The position numbers and the translations under genes were made by a program. DNA of 27,231 nucleotides from NCBI GenBank assembly GCA_002343455.1, contig DDSR01000316.1, positions 8,956-36,186 on the forward strand, read 5' to 3'. This DNA comes from Deltaproteobacteria bacterium UBA2385. GTDB taxonomy: Bacteria; Myxococcota_A; UBA796; UBA2385. Shown in pieces: positions 6,453-15,414 of the stretch. The notes beneath the pieces were generated by a model, which was not told where the DNA came from, did not search any database, and saw only the letters and a program-made list of their open reading frames with translations. How positions within the stretch are numbered: the first letter of the stretch is position 1; the number at the start of each line of letters is the position of its first letter.

Positions 6453-9400
6453 ATGCCCCTCGTCCCCGTGTTCGCCCTCCTCGCTGCGCAGCTCGGCTGC
6501 AGCAGTGACTCCAAGGTCACGGCCTACACCGAGCCACCGCTGGTCACGATCCAGGCGCCGGTCGACGGCAGCACCGTCAGCCAGGCGGTCCCCGTCACGC
6601 TGCGGGGCCAGGTGGTCGACAAGGAGTTCGACGACAGCCTCGAGACCCTGACCGCCCTGTGGAGCGCCAACGGCACACCCATCTGCGAAGGCGCGCTGGT
6701 CGACCCGGCCGGGACCGTCGAGTGCACGCACATCTTCGCCACGGCCGGCGAGGTCGAGCTCTCGCTCAGCGCGACCAACCCCGACGGCGCATCGGCCGCC
6801 GCGACCATCCAGATCACGGTGGACCCCAACGCTCCGCCCACCGTCACCATCGTCGAGCCCGTGGCCACCGGGACCTTCTACGCCGAGCGCCTGATCGACT
6901 TCCTCGGCGTCACCGCCGACGACAACGACCTGCCCACCGACCTCGTCGCCACCTGGACCAGCGACCTCGACGGCGTGCTCAGCATCGACGAGATCCCCTC
7001 CTCGGACGGCGAGCTCATCGGCACCAGCCTGCTCTCCGAGGGGCGCCACCTGCTCACGCTGGAGGTCGAGGACACCACCGGCCTCGTCGGCAGCGACGAG
7101 GTCGTGATCGAGGTCGGGCCGCCCAACAGCGCCCCCCTCTGCTCCATCGACTTCCCCTTGAACAACGACTCCTTCGAGGTCGGCGAGGCCATCCTCTTCC
7201 AGGGCACCGCCACCGACGTCGACCTCAGCGCCAACCTGCTCTCGGTGAGCTGGACCAGCAACCTCGACGGCGAGCTCTCGGCCGCCTCGCCGACCTCCGC
7301 CGGCACGATGAGCTTCGGCGTCTCCTCCCTGCGCTCGGCCACCCACACCATCACCTTGATGGTCGAGGACGATGTCGGCGCGACCTGCAGCGACGCCATC
7401 CTGATGACCGTCGGCAACGGCCCGGCCATCACGATCGACCTGCCCCTGTCCGACGCCATCGTCAACGACGGGGCCAGCGTGGCCTTCCAGGCGACCGCCA
7501 GCGACCCCGACGACGCCGCGACCGCCCTGGCGATCGTCTGGGAGAGCAGCCTGGACGGCGAGCTCTCGACCGCCCCCACCGACAGCAGCGGCCTCACCTC
7601 CTTCTCCAGCAGCGCCCTGACGGTCGGCACCCACACCATCACCGCCACCGCCACCGACCCCGACGGCTTCTACGCCAACGACTCGATCCGCCTGCGCATC
7701 AACGGCCTGCCCGCCTCGCCGACGGTGGAGATCCTGCCCGCCTCGCCCGGCAGCTCCGACGACCTCGTCGCCACGGTGACGGTCGACTCGGTGGACCCCG
7801 AAGGCGACACCATCAGCTACGGCTACGCCTGGCGCCGCAACGGGGCCAGCACCAGCTACACGACCGAGACCGTGCCCTCCTCCGCAACCACCCGCGGGGA
7901 CACCTGGGCCGTCACCGTGACCCCCTCGGACCCCTACGGCAGCGGCACCACCGGCACGGCCAGCACCACCATCGGCAACGCCCTGCCCACCGTGGCCTCG
8001 GCCAGCATCACTCCGACCAGCCCGACCAAGAGCGACACGCTCACCTGCAACCCCGGCGCGACCGCCGACGGCGACGGCGACACCATCACGCTGAGCTACT
8101 CCTGGTCGGTCAGCGGCAGCACGGTGTCCCCCACCACCGCCACCCTCTCGCCGACCTGGTTCGACAAGGGCGACACGGTCACCTGCACCATCACCCCCTC
8201 GGACTCCTACGGAAGCGGCACCTCGGTCACCTCCACCGCCGTCACCATCGAGAACTCCGCCCCGGTCGTCACCAGCCTGACCCTCTCGCCGACCACCGCC
8301 TACGAGGCCAGCACCCTGACCTGCACCCCCGCGGGCGCCAGCGACGCCGACGGCGACAGCATCAGCTACACCTATTCCTGGCTGGTCAACGGCTCCTCGA
8401 TCGGCATCGGCGCCAGCACGCTCAGCGGCGACTGGTTCGACCGCGGCGACTCGGTCATCTGCGAGGTCGTGCCCGACGACGGCAGCGACTCCGGCAGCAC
8501 GGTCACCAGCAACACGGTCACGATCCGCAACACCGTGCCCACCTTGACCGGGGTCAGCCTCTCGCCGACCACCGCCTACGTCAACACCACCCTGGCCTGC
8601 GCCTCGGGCTCCACCGGCGACGACGACGGCGACAGCGTCAGCGTCAGCTACGGCTGGACCGTCAACGGCGCGACCATCTCTGCGACCGGATCGACCCTGG
8701 CCGGCGAGTTCGAGAAGGGCGACAGCGTGCGCTGCACCGGCACCCCCAACGACGGCAGCGGCTCGGGCACCACCGTCAGCTCGGACGCCGTCACCATCCT
8801 CAACTCGACGCCCTCGGCCAGCGGCGTCGAGATCTCGCCCACCTCCCCGACCACCACCGACACCCTGACCGCGGTGACCAGCGGCTGGTCGGACGCCGAC
8901 GGCGACACCGAAGCCTACAGCTACCAGTGGTACGTGGACGGCGTCGCCGTCAGCTCGGGCGGCACCTCCCGGACCCTGGCCGGCACGGCCTTCGTCAAGC
9001 ACCAGGCGGTCCACGTCGTCGTCACCCCGACCGACGGCAGCGCCAGCGGCACCGCCCTGACCAGCGACCCGGTCGACGTCGTCAACACCCCGCCGACCGC
9101 CCCGGTCGTGCTGGTGACCCCCACCGACGCCGAGCCCGAAGACGACCTCTTCTGCTCGCTGACCACCGCCAGCACCGACGCCGACGGCGACCCCATCAGC
9201 TACAGCTACAGCTGGTGGCTGGACGGCGTCATGTCCTCGGTCACCTCGGCGACGCTGCCGGCCAGCTACACCATGGACGACGACACCTGGACCTGCCAGG
9301 TCACCCCCGACGACGGCGAGGACAACGGCTCCACCGCCAGCGACTCGCAAGAGGTCATCGACCGCACCGCCCCCGATCGCCCCACCGTCTCGGGCATCGA

Positions 9401-10145
9401 CGAGCTGCGCAACACCACTTCGGTCAGCCTCTCGGGCACGGCCGAGGCGGGCTCCTCGATCACCATCTACCAGGACTGCTCGGACGGCAGCCTCAGCTCC
9501 AACACCACCACGGTCGACAGCTCGGGCAACTGGTCCACCAGCTTCACGATCACCCGCGGCCTGGAGTGCGACTACTACGCCTACGCCACCGACGCCTCCG
9601 GCAACCTCAGCCCGGTCAGCAACACGGTCACCACCGAGTCCTGCGACCCCTACGACAGCTACGAGGTCAGCACCACCAGCGGCAACACCTGCCTCGACCC
9701 GATCGACGCCTGGGAGCTGCTGCCCGACGATGGCGCCACGCTGATCGAGATCACCGGCAACATCATCAGCACCTCGGACGAGGACTGGTACCTGGTCGAC
9801 GCCTCGCAGTCGGTGCTCAGCTCGGGCACCAACCTCTTCAACCTCGAGGTGATGATGGTCGAGGGCGACGCCGACTACACCTTCGAGATCTATCGGGGCG
9901 GCTGCACCTCGGGCTACCTGGAGTGCTCGACCGAGGGCGGGCTGACCGAGTACGGCTTCTACGCCGAGGACAAGGCCGACGGCAGCCACACGGCCCCGTC
10001 CGACACCCGGCTCTGCGCCAGCGGCAGCCCCTTCTACAACGAGTGCGACGACCTCAGCGGCAACTACTACATCAAGGTCAGCCGCACCTCGACCGCCCTG
10101 GACTGCCAGCACTACACGCTCGAGGTCACCAACGGCGTCTGGTGA
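6453..10145 (+). CDS. Large Ig-repeat lipoprotein with PPC-like C-terminal domain (1230 aa)
   Basis: Start at ATG 6453 after GGAG. The signal peptide (LVPVFALLAAQLGC) has a lipobox-like QLGC at Cys 16; Gln at -3 is unusual. The mature N-terminus (CSSDSKVTAYTEPPLVTIQ) parallels the paralogue at 2943-5255. Four Ig/cadherin-like domains are followed by six PKD-like repeats with D-x-D/E-G-D-x-I-x-Y-x-Y-x-W (repeats begin near PTVEILPASPG, PTVASASITPTSP, PVVTSLTLSPTT, PTLTGVSLSPTT, PSASGVEISPTSP, PTAPVVLVTPTD). Next is one TAPDRPTVSG Ig-like domain, then a C-terminal domain from about residue 1063 with EDWYLVDAS, YTFEIYRGGC, NYYIKVSR and a final CQHYTLEVTNGVW. It is strongly Thr/Ser/Asp-rich. A rod-like surface lipoprotein is likely. 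It diverges from the Hxs operon and converges end to end with another radical SAM gene, so a functional link with the modified peptide is plausible but unproven. Confidence 0.9.
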   Translation: MPLVPVFALLAAQLGCSSDSKVTAYTEPPLVTIQAPVDGSTVSQAVPVTLRGQVVDKEFDDSLETLTALWSANGTPICEGALVDPAGTVECTHIFATAGEVELSLSATNPDGASAAATIQITVDPNAPPTVTIVEPVATGTFYAERLIDFLGVTADDNDLPTDLVATWTSDLDGVLSIDEIPSSDGELIGTSLLSEGRHLLTLEVEDTTGLVGSDEVVIEVGPPNSAPLCSIDFPLNNDSFEVGEAILFQGTATDVDLSANLLSVSWTSNLDGELSAASPTSAGTMSFGVSSLRSATHTITLMVEDDVGATCSDAILMTVGNGPAITIDLPLSDAIVNDGASVAFQATASDPDDAATALAIVWESSLDGELSTAPTDSSGLTSFSSSALTVGTHTITATATDPDGFYANDSIRLRINGLPASPTVEILPASPGSSDDLVATVTVDSVDPEGDTISYGYAWRRNGASTSYTTETVPSSATTRGDTWAVTVTPSDPYGSGTTGTASTTIGNALPTVASASITPTSPTKSDTLTCNPGATADGDGDTITLSYSWSVSGSTVSPTTATLSPTWFDKGDTVTCTITPSDSYGSGTSVTSTAVTIENSAPVVTSLTLSPTTAYEASTLTCTPAGASDADGDSISYTYSWLVNGSSIGIGASTLSGDWFDRGDSVICEVVPDDGSDSGSTVTSNTVTIRNTVPTLTGVSLSPTTAYVNTTLACASGSTGDDDGDSVSVSYGWTVNGATISATGSTLAGEFEKGDSVRCTGTPNDGSGSGTTVSSDAVTILNSTPSASGVEISPTSPTTTDTLTAVTSGWSDADGDTEAYSYQWYVDGVAVSSGGTSRTLAGTAFVKHQAVHVVVTPTDGSASGTALTSDPVDVVNTPPTAPVVLVTPTDAEPEDDLFCSLTTASTDADGDPISYSYSWWLDGVMSSVTSATLPASYTMDDDTWTCQVTPDDGEDNGSTASDSQEVIDRTAPDRPTVSGIDELRNTTSVSLSGTAEAGSSITIYQDCSDGSLSSNTTTVDSSGNWSTSFTITRGLECDYYAYATDASGNLSPVSNTVTTESCDPYDSYEVSTTSGNTCLDPIDAWELLPDDGATLIEITGNIISTSDEDWYLVDASQSVLSSGTNLFNLEVMMVEGDADYTFEIYRGGCTSGYLECSTEGGLTEYGFYAEDKADGSHTAPSDTRLCASGSPFYNECDDLSGNYYIKVSRTSTALDCQHYTLEVTNGVW

Positions 10146-11984
10146 TCAGCTCGGCAGCTGCTTGACCCGGCTGGGCCCCTTCACCAGGGGCCGCGGCTTG
10201 CGGCCCATGGCCTCGGCGGTCACGGCCAGGGGATCCGCGATGGGGCCGCTGGCCTCCTCGAAGCCCGCGAGGCTGCGGTGGGGGGGCTCGACCGGCTTGC
10301 CGTCGGCCAGCCGCCGGGGAGGCTGGGGCCAGCGGGCCAGGAGCTGAGCGGCGGCGTCCTCGGCCCAGGCTCCGCCCAAGGGGCGGCAGAGGCGCAGCCC
10401 CTGGTCGCGCACCATGTTGATGGCGATGCCCTCGCAGCGGGCCTGCACGGGGCAGTCCGCGCAGCGCACCGACTTCGAGCGGTAGGCCGAGGAGACGTGC
10501 TCGCGGGCCAGCTCGCGGATGTCCAGCCGGCCGGTCTGCGCCTCGAAGAGCGCGGGGCGGAGGCGGCGGCGCTCCTCGACCAGCAGGGTCCCCGGCGCCT
10601 GGCAGGGGGCCAGGCCGCTGACCGGCAGGCGCAGGCCCAGCGCCGTGAAGAAGGCCGCCGGGTCCTTCACGTCCAGCTCCCGCGCCTGGGCGAGCTTCTC
10701 GTGGCTGGGCTGGTGGATGCGCAGGAGGGAGAGGTGGGGGGCGAGGCGATCCCGGTGCGCCAGCATCCAGGCGGCCGTGCCCTGGGTGAGGGCGATCTCC
10801 AGCTCGTGGGCGAGGCCGGGCTGGAGCCAGGCCTCGAGCTGCTCGGCCCGCTCGGCCCGCAGCCGCAGGGGGCGATCGGGGAGGTCCCGCAGCGGCTCGG
10901 CCGAGTCCAGGCTCAGCTCGACGGCGAGCCCCTCGGGCAGCTCCAGCGCGCGCAAGGCGGCGAGGTCCGGCAGGCGGAGGCCGAGCGCCTGGGCCCCATA
11001 GGGCAGCGGAATGGGGACATCTTCGCCCGGGAGCCCGTCCCAGACCTCGATGCGCTCGGCGTTGAGATCGGCGATGCGCCGGTCCATCGTCGTACAGAAG
11101 GGCTCGATGAAGCAGTGCACGCAACGCTCGGGCTGGCGGCACTCCAAGGGCTTGCCGACGTCCAGGTAGTTGCGCACCATGAAGCGCCGCCCGTTGACCT
11201 CGTCCAGCATCTTGTGCGGGTCCTGGATCAGCTCCTCCATGCCCTCCAGGAAGTGCACCGGGAAGCGGTTGGTCCAGACCACCACGCCGGGGTGGCGGTT
11301 CAGGCGGAAGACCTTGTGCAGCACCGGCAGGTGCTCGCGCACCTCGTAGAACATCAGCTCGCGGTTCTCGAAGGCGTTGGCCTGCGGGATGACGTGCAGC
11401 AGGTCGAACTCGCTGACGCCGACGGTCAGGCAGAGCTCCACGATGCGGTCGAGCACGCCCACATTCTGCTTGTTGATGCAGACGTCGACGTTGACGATCG
11501 GCCCCTTCGGGTCGCGGCGGGCCCGCATCATCGACTTCATCAGCTTCTTGAAGGCGCCCGGCGTCTGGGTCAGCCAGTCGTGCAGCTCCTCGGTGTGGCC
11601 GTGCAGGCTGAAGGTGATCTCGCCCAGGCCCGCGTCGCGGCAGGCCAGGTAGAAGTCGCGCTCGGCGAACATCGTCCCGTTGGTCACGGTCTGGACCCGG
11701 TCGTAGCCGAGGTCCTCCTTGGCGTAGCGGATCAGCTCCACGAAGGCCGGGTGCAGGCTGGCCTCGCCCCCGCTGATGATCACCTTGTCGGCGCCGAGCT
11801 CCTCGATGCCGCGACGCAGCTCGGCCTTGACCTCCTCCACCGGCAGGAAGACGTTGCGGGGCGTGTCGGCGTCCAGGCAGAACAGGCAGCGGCTGTTGCA
11901 GGCCGTGACCGCCCGGACCCAGTGCTTGGGCCGGTTGGCGATGCGCTCGCGGTCGAGGACGTCGGAAGGATCGAGGGCGGCCAC
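10146..11984 (-). CDS. Large radical SAM protein with two SPASM-like cysteine sets (612 aa)
   Basis: The GTG start at 11984 has TGGAG upstream, with 6 nt between GGAG and the GTG. The core motif is C29-x3-C33-x2-C36 (TACNSRCLFC), with ISGGEASLHP as the SAM-binding GGE motif and SLHGHTEELHDW as in the HxsC-like neighbour. A first auxiliary-cluster set is C282-x5-C288-x2-C291-x5-C297. The C-terminal half (about 320-612) has no CxxxCxxC but ends with a second set: C461, C508-x2-C511-x5-C517 and C533 (VRCADCPVQARCEG). This suggests a duplicated or degenerate second radical SAM/SPASM unit. Most radical SAM peptide maturases are 350-500 residues, so this is long. The substrate is unknown. It may act on the same His-Xaa-Ser peptide or on the adjoining lipoprotein, whose stop codon directly abuts its own. 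Confidence 0.85.
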   Translation of the reverse strand: MAALDPSDVLDRERIANRPKHWVRAVTACNSRCLFCLDADTPRNVFLPVEEVKAELRRGIEELGADKVIISGGEASLHPAFVELIRYAKEDLGYDRVQTVTNGTMFAERDFYLACRDAGLGEITFSLHGHTEELHDWLTQTPGAFKKLMKSMMRARRDPKGPIVNVDVCINKQNVGVLDRIVELCLTVGVSEFDLLHVIPQANAFENRELMFYEVREHLPVLHKVFRLNRHPGVVVWTNRFPVHFLEGMEELIQDPHKMLDEVNGRRFMVRNYLDVGKPLECRQPERCVHCFIEPFCTTMDRRIADLNAERIEVWDGLPGEDVPIPLPYGAQALGLRLPDLAALRALELPEGLAVELSLDSAEPLRDLPDRPLRLRAERAEQLEAWLQPGLAHELEIALTQGTAAWMLAHRDRLAPHLSLLRIHQPSHEKLAQARELDVKDPAAFFTALGLRLPVSGLAPCQAPGTLLVEERRRLRPALFEAQTGRLDIRELAREHVSSAYRSKSVRCADCPVQARCEGIAINMVRDQGLRLCRPLGGAWAEDAAAQLLARWPQPPRRLADGKPVEPPHRSLAGFEEASGPIADPLAVTAEAMGRKPRPLVKGPSRVKQLPS

Positions 11985-12030
11985 AGGTGCTCCAGGGGGG
12001 CAGTGTACCTCTCCGAAGGGGCGGTGGTGA

Positions 12031-12046
12031 GCGGAGGGACCTCCGC
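12031..12046. promoter_or_regulatory. Inverted repeat upstream of the large radical SAM gene
   Basis: GCGGAGG-GA-CCTCCGC is a 7-bp dyad with a 2-nt centre, 24 nt upstream of the minus-strand TACACT hexamer and 47 nt upstream of the GTG at 11984, so roughly where a -35/operator would fall. The operator role is inferred. Confidence 0.3.
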
Positions 12047-12317
12047 CCCGCTCCTCTAAGCTCGGAGCCCGGCGACCCGGCGGCAGGTCTGGCCTTCTTC
12101 CATGAGCGAACGCAGCCGTCCGCCGTTCGCCGCAGGCCGTGGATGGGGCCGTTCTCGCGGTTCAAGGGCCGCCGGACAGCCCTCCGATCCCCAGACGCGG
12201 GCCTCGAACTCTCCTTCGGAGGCTCTCCGCCTCGGCGCCCTCTCATGCATCGCGTCTCCGGCCCTGCGTGGCACGATGGTCGCCTGGCCGATGGCGACAC
12301 AGGAGGGTTGGGACCTG

Positions 12318-12354
12318 CAGGCCCCTGGGCGGCGCGGCCTGTCCCCGGGGCCTG
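12318..12354. repeat. GC-rich hairpin downstream of the AsmA-family gene
   Basis: CAGGCCCC (12318-12325) pairs with GGGGCCTG (12347-12354), and the stem continues inward by three G:C pairs after one mismatch. The plus strand follows with TTGTTC; the minus strand has no T-run. It lies about 100 nt beyond the AsmA stop. A terminator role is possible but weak. Confidence 0.3.
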
Positions 12355-12453
12355 TTGTTCGCCACTGGGCCTCCTGGGCTGCGCTGGCGCCCTGGGTGTT
12401 CCGGCAGTCGACGCAGGGCTGAGCGCCCTCGGGGGCCGCGACCCAGCGCCCGC

Positions 12454-15231
12454 TCAGCGCAGCCGGCTCTTGGCCTCGGCGTCGGCGATCAGCTTCTCGC
12501 GCTGGCTCTTGGCCTTGCCGACGGCGGCGTCCCCAGCCTTCTTGGCCTCGTTCTCGCCCTTGGTGGCCTGCTTGTCGGCCTCCTGCCGCAGCTTCTTGGC
12601 GGCCTCCTTGGCGGCGGCCTCCTTGATCGGGTTGCCCTTGGCCTCGGCCACCAGCTTCTCTCCCTGCTTCTTGGCCTCGGCCCGCAGCTTGTCGCCCTGC
12701 TTCTTGGCCTCGGCCTGCAGCGTCGCCGACGCCGCCTCGGCCTCGCCCACCAGCTTGTCGCCCTGCTTGCGGGCCTCGTCGATCAGCTTGTCGACGCCGG
12801 CCTGGGCCTTGTCCACGACCTGGTCCACCACCTGGCCCACCGCCTGGGTCACGGCGTCCTTGACCGAGGTGGTCAGGGCCGAGGCGTCCAGGCTGAGCTT
12901 GGGCTTGTCGTAGCTGCCGCCGATGGTGACCGTGACGGGGACCCTCCCATCGGGCGCGGCCGCCTTGAGCAGGTCGCCGGCCACCCCCGAGGCCTGGAGC
13001 TGGCTGGCTGGCAGCTCCAGGTCAAGGGCCAGGGCCAGGCTCTTGTCCAGCACCCCCGTGCTGCCCCGCAGCCGGGCGGTGCCGCCCCCGATCCTGACCG
13101 GCGTGTCGCCCAGGTTCAAGCGCCCCTCGTCGAGTTGGAAGCGCAGGCCGGCGTTGTCGAGCTGGAGCTCCTTGAGCTTGTCGTTCTTCAACAGCTCGGC
13201 GAGCCGATCCAGGAAGACCGGCTGCACGCTGACTCCCAGGGCCTGGACTTCGCCGGTGGAGGAGATGCTCTGGATCTCGGGGCTGAGGTCGGGCTGCAGG
13301 CGGGCCCGCATCGAGACGGTGCTGCTGACCCGGCCCTTGGAGGTGCGGGCGACGGGGACCAGCGCCGTGACCGTGCTCACCTTGCGGCTGAGCTCGGCGA
13401 TGTCCATGCTGCGGACCGTGACCTCCAGGTCCACATCGGCGGACCGGTCGGTCGGCGCAGCGTAGGTGCCTGAGAGCTCGACCTGGCCTCCCAGAGTGTC
13501 GGCGCGCAGCCCCTCGAGGTGGATGACCCCGTCGGCCACCTTGAGCGTGCCGCGCACATCGCTCAGGTCGTGGGTGTCGGTGAGCACCCTGCCCAGGGTG
13601 GCCTGCACCTTGAGGTCGAGGTTGGAGGGGACCGCGACCAGGCTGCTGTCCTCGGGGTTGGCGGGGGCGTCGACGTCGTCGTTCATGTACGGGCCGAGGT
13701 CCAGCATGGCGCTGCGCACATCAAGGCTGCCGCTGAGGGGGGCGTCCGTCAGCGCGTAGGCGAGCACATTGTCCAGCCGACCGGTGGCTCGCAGATCCGA
13801 GCGCCCGAATCGCAGGCTGAGCTCGGCCATGTCGAAGGCCCGGGGATCCACCTGCACCTGCATGCGCTCGACCACGATCTCCTCGGGCAGCTCGGCGGTC
13901 TGGTAGCGCACGCCGTTCATGCCGATGGTGCCCTTGGCCTGCACCCGGTCGAGGTCCTGGCCCTGGAAGGCGCTGACCCGTCCGGCCAGGTCCAGGTCGA
14001 CCTCCACGATGCCGAGCAGGCGGGTCCCGGGGTCGGCAGGCACCACCTCGGTCAGCTTCTCCAGGTCCAGCTTGCCCTTGAGCACCAAGGCGAGGTCCGG
14101 ATCGCTGAGCAGCCGGCGCAGGCTGAGGCGGCCGTCGAGGGGGGCGCCGGCCATCACCAGGTGGAAGCGCGGCACGTCGACCTCGACCAGGTCCGCGCTG
14201 CCGCCCGGGTGGCGCACGGCGGCCTCGACCTGCACATCGTCGACGGCCGAGGGCAGGTCGGGATAGCGGAAGCGGCCGTCGGCGACCGCGAGGCGCAGCT
14301 CGAAGCCCGGGAGCTCGTCGCGCTGGTCGCGCAGGATCCCCGCGACGCTTCCGGCGAGGCTGACGGTGCCCGACGCGTCCAGGCCGGCGAAGTCGCGCGC
14401 GTAGACCGCTGGGACCAGGGAGAGCAGCGACTTGAAGTCCAGGTCGGGGGCCTGGAGCTGGAGGTCGAGCTGCGTGCCCCCGTCGACCGGCTGCACCGAG
14501 CCGGCCACCACGGTCTGCAGCTGGCTGAGGCGCACCCGGCTCTGGCCCAGGTCGACCCGCCCCGTCGAGCTGTCGGCCTGCAGGTCGAGCTCGACCTGGA
14601 GGGGCACGGCGTTGAGCAGGGTGATCCCGCCCGAGCGCGCGGTGACGGCCTGGGCCCCGATGGTCCCCGAAGTGCTGCTGCGCGAGCCGCTGAGGCTGGC
14701 GCGTGCGGCGATCGAGAGGCCCTCGACGAAGGCGGAGGCGCCCGCCTTCTCGTCGGCATAGACGACGTCCAGGCTGGCGACGACCAGGCGGTCCAGTTCC
14801 AGGTCCGGGCCGGCGCTGGCCGAAGAGCCGCCGCTGTCCACCAGGATCTCGGTGTTCGCCCGCCCGCTGGCGTCGGTGAAGAGATCCACCCGCCCCTCGC
14901 CGACCTCGATCGCCCGGATCACCAGGGTCGAGCCCGAGACGACGCTCACCAGGTCGACGGTGACCGCCAGCTCGGAGATCCGCAGCAGCTCGCGCCCCTG
15001 GAACTCTCCGCGGCCGTGCACCTGCACCTCGCGCAACACCAGGGTCAGGTCGGGGAAGGAGCGCAGGACCTGGACCTGGGCGTCGGCGAAGGCGACGTCG
15101 GCGTCGACGTAGCTGTCCAGCTCGGCGCGGGCGCGCTCCAGCAGCCGATCCGCGAAGAGCCAGGGCATGGCGAAGAGCCCGACCAGGAGGATGGCGAGGC
15201 CGACGAGGACCAGGGCGAGGGAGCGACGCAT
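12454..15231 (-). CDS. AsmA-family envelope protein with 11-residue-repeat C-terminal tail
   Basis: 925 residues, ATG at 15231 after AGAGGTGG. Residues about 5-25 are a single N-terminal transmembrane anchor (LALVLVGLAILLVGLFAMPWL). This is followed by the AsmA-type start (LSFPDLTLVLREVQVHG-like segment, strands ending in dense Val/Leu/Asp patterns) and a long series of beta-strand repeats, as in AsmA/TamB/DUF748 proteins that bridge the inner membrane and periplasm and are linked to lipid transport. From about residue 818 to the end, the composition changes to Ala/Lys/Glu with an 11-residue period (AEAKKQGDKLR, AEAKKQGEKLV and others), predicting a long amphipathic helix. The gene is divergent from the peroxiredoxin gene and separate from the hxs region. 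Family assignment is good; the lipid role is from family knowledge. Confidence 0.85.
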   Translation of the reverse strand: MRRSLALVLVGLAILLVGLFAMPWLFADRLLERARAELDSYVDADVAFADAQVQVLRSFPDLTLVLREVQVHGRGEFQGRELLRISELAVTVDLVSVVSGSTLVIRAIEVGEGRVDLFTDASGRANTEILVDSGGSSASAGPDLELDRLVVASLDVVYADEKAGASAFVEGLSIAARASLSGSRSSTSGTIGAQAVTARSGGITLLNAVPLQVELDLQADSSTGRVDLGQSRVRLSQLQTVVAGSVQPVDGGTQLDLQLQAPDLDFKSLLSLVPAVYARDFAGLDASGTVSLAGSVAGILRDQRDELPGFELRLAVADGRFRYPDLPSAVDDVQVEAAVRHPGGSADLVEVDVPRFHLVMAGAPLDGRLSLRRLLSDPDLALVLKGKLDLEKLTEVVPADPGTRLLGIVEVDLDLAGRVSAFQGQDLDRVQAKGTIGMNGVRYQTAELPEEIVVERMQVQVDPRAFDMAELSLRFGRSDLRATGRLDNVLAYALTDAPLSGSLDVRSAMLDLGPYMNDDVDAPANPEDSSLVAVPSNLDLKVQATLGRVLTDTHDLSDVRGTLKVADGVIHLEGLRADTLGGQVELSGTYAAPTDRSADVDLEVTVRSMDIAELSRKVSTVTALVPVARTSKGRVSSTVSMRARLQPDLSPEIQSISSTGEVQALGVSVQPVFLDRLAELLKNDKLKELQLDNAGLRFQLDEGRLNLGDTPVRIGGGTARLRGSTGVLDKSLALALDLELPASQLQASGVAGDLLKAAAPDGRVPVTVTIGGSYDKPKLSLDASALTTSVKDAVTQAVGQVVDQVVDKAQAGVDKLIDEARKQGDKLVGEAEAASATLQAEAKKQGDKLRAEAKKQGEKLVAEAKGNPIKEAAAKEAAKKLRQEADKQATKGENEAKKAGDAAVGKAKSQREKLIADAEAKSRLR

Positions 15232-15359
15232 GGGCCACCTCTGTGTTTGGGCATCGGTGGAGGCGAGAGCCCACTGGATATCGGATCTCCGCGGACGGGA
15301 CTACGCGAAAGGAGACGCACATCGCGCGGAGAGCCTGCGAGGACGAGCGCGGCACCCCA

Positions 15360-15387
15360 TTGCATCCCGTGGCCTCGTGGCTATCGA
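15360..15387 (+). promoter_or_regulatory. Candidate promoter of the peroxiredoxin gene
   Basis: TTGCAT (15360-15365) and TATCGA (15382-15387) are 16 nt apart and 27 nt upstream of the peroxiredoxin ATG. The match to the sigma-70 consensus is modest, but the position is right within the 183-nt divergent gap. No clear OxyR-type site was seen. Confidence 0.4.
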
Positions 15388-15414
15388 TCTGTCCCACCCA
15401 CCGAGAGGCACCCC

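Larger units (their letters stand above)
11985..12453. other. 469-nt intergenic gap, no convincing gene
   Basis: Short ORFs here on both strands (for example 12102-12422 plus and 12056-12274 minus) lack a good Shine-Dalgarno and give low-complexity Arg/Pro/Ser products, so I see no gene. The left end should contain the promoter of the radical SAM gene starting at 11984; TACACT on the minus strand (12002-12007) is a weak -10 candidate. Two dyads lie inside and are listed separately. Confidence 0.6.

Noticed and set aside
7720..9360. Repetitive DNA that might be a CRISPR or satellite array
   Set aside because: The repeats are degenerate, in frame, about 280-290 bp long and correspond to PKD-like protein domains; there are no short identical repeats with spacers.
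11987..12913. Plus-strand open frame across the gap and into the AsmA gene
   Set aside because: The product is Arg/Pro/Ser low complexity, its second half is antisense to the AsmA 3' end, and there is no convincing ribosome binding site.
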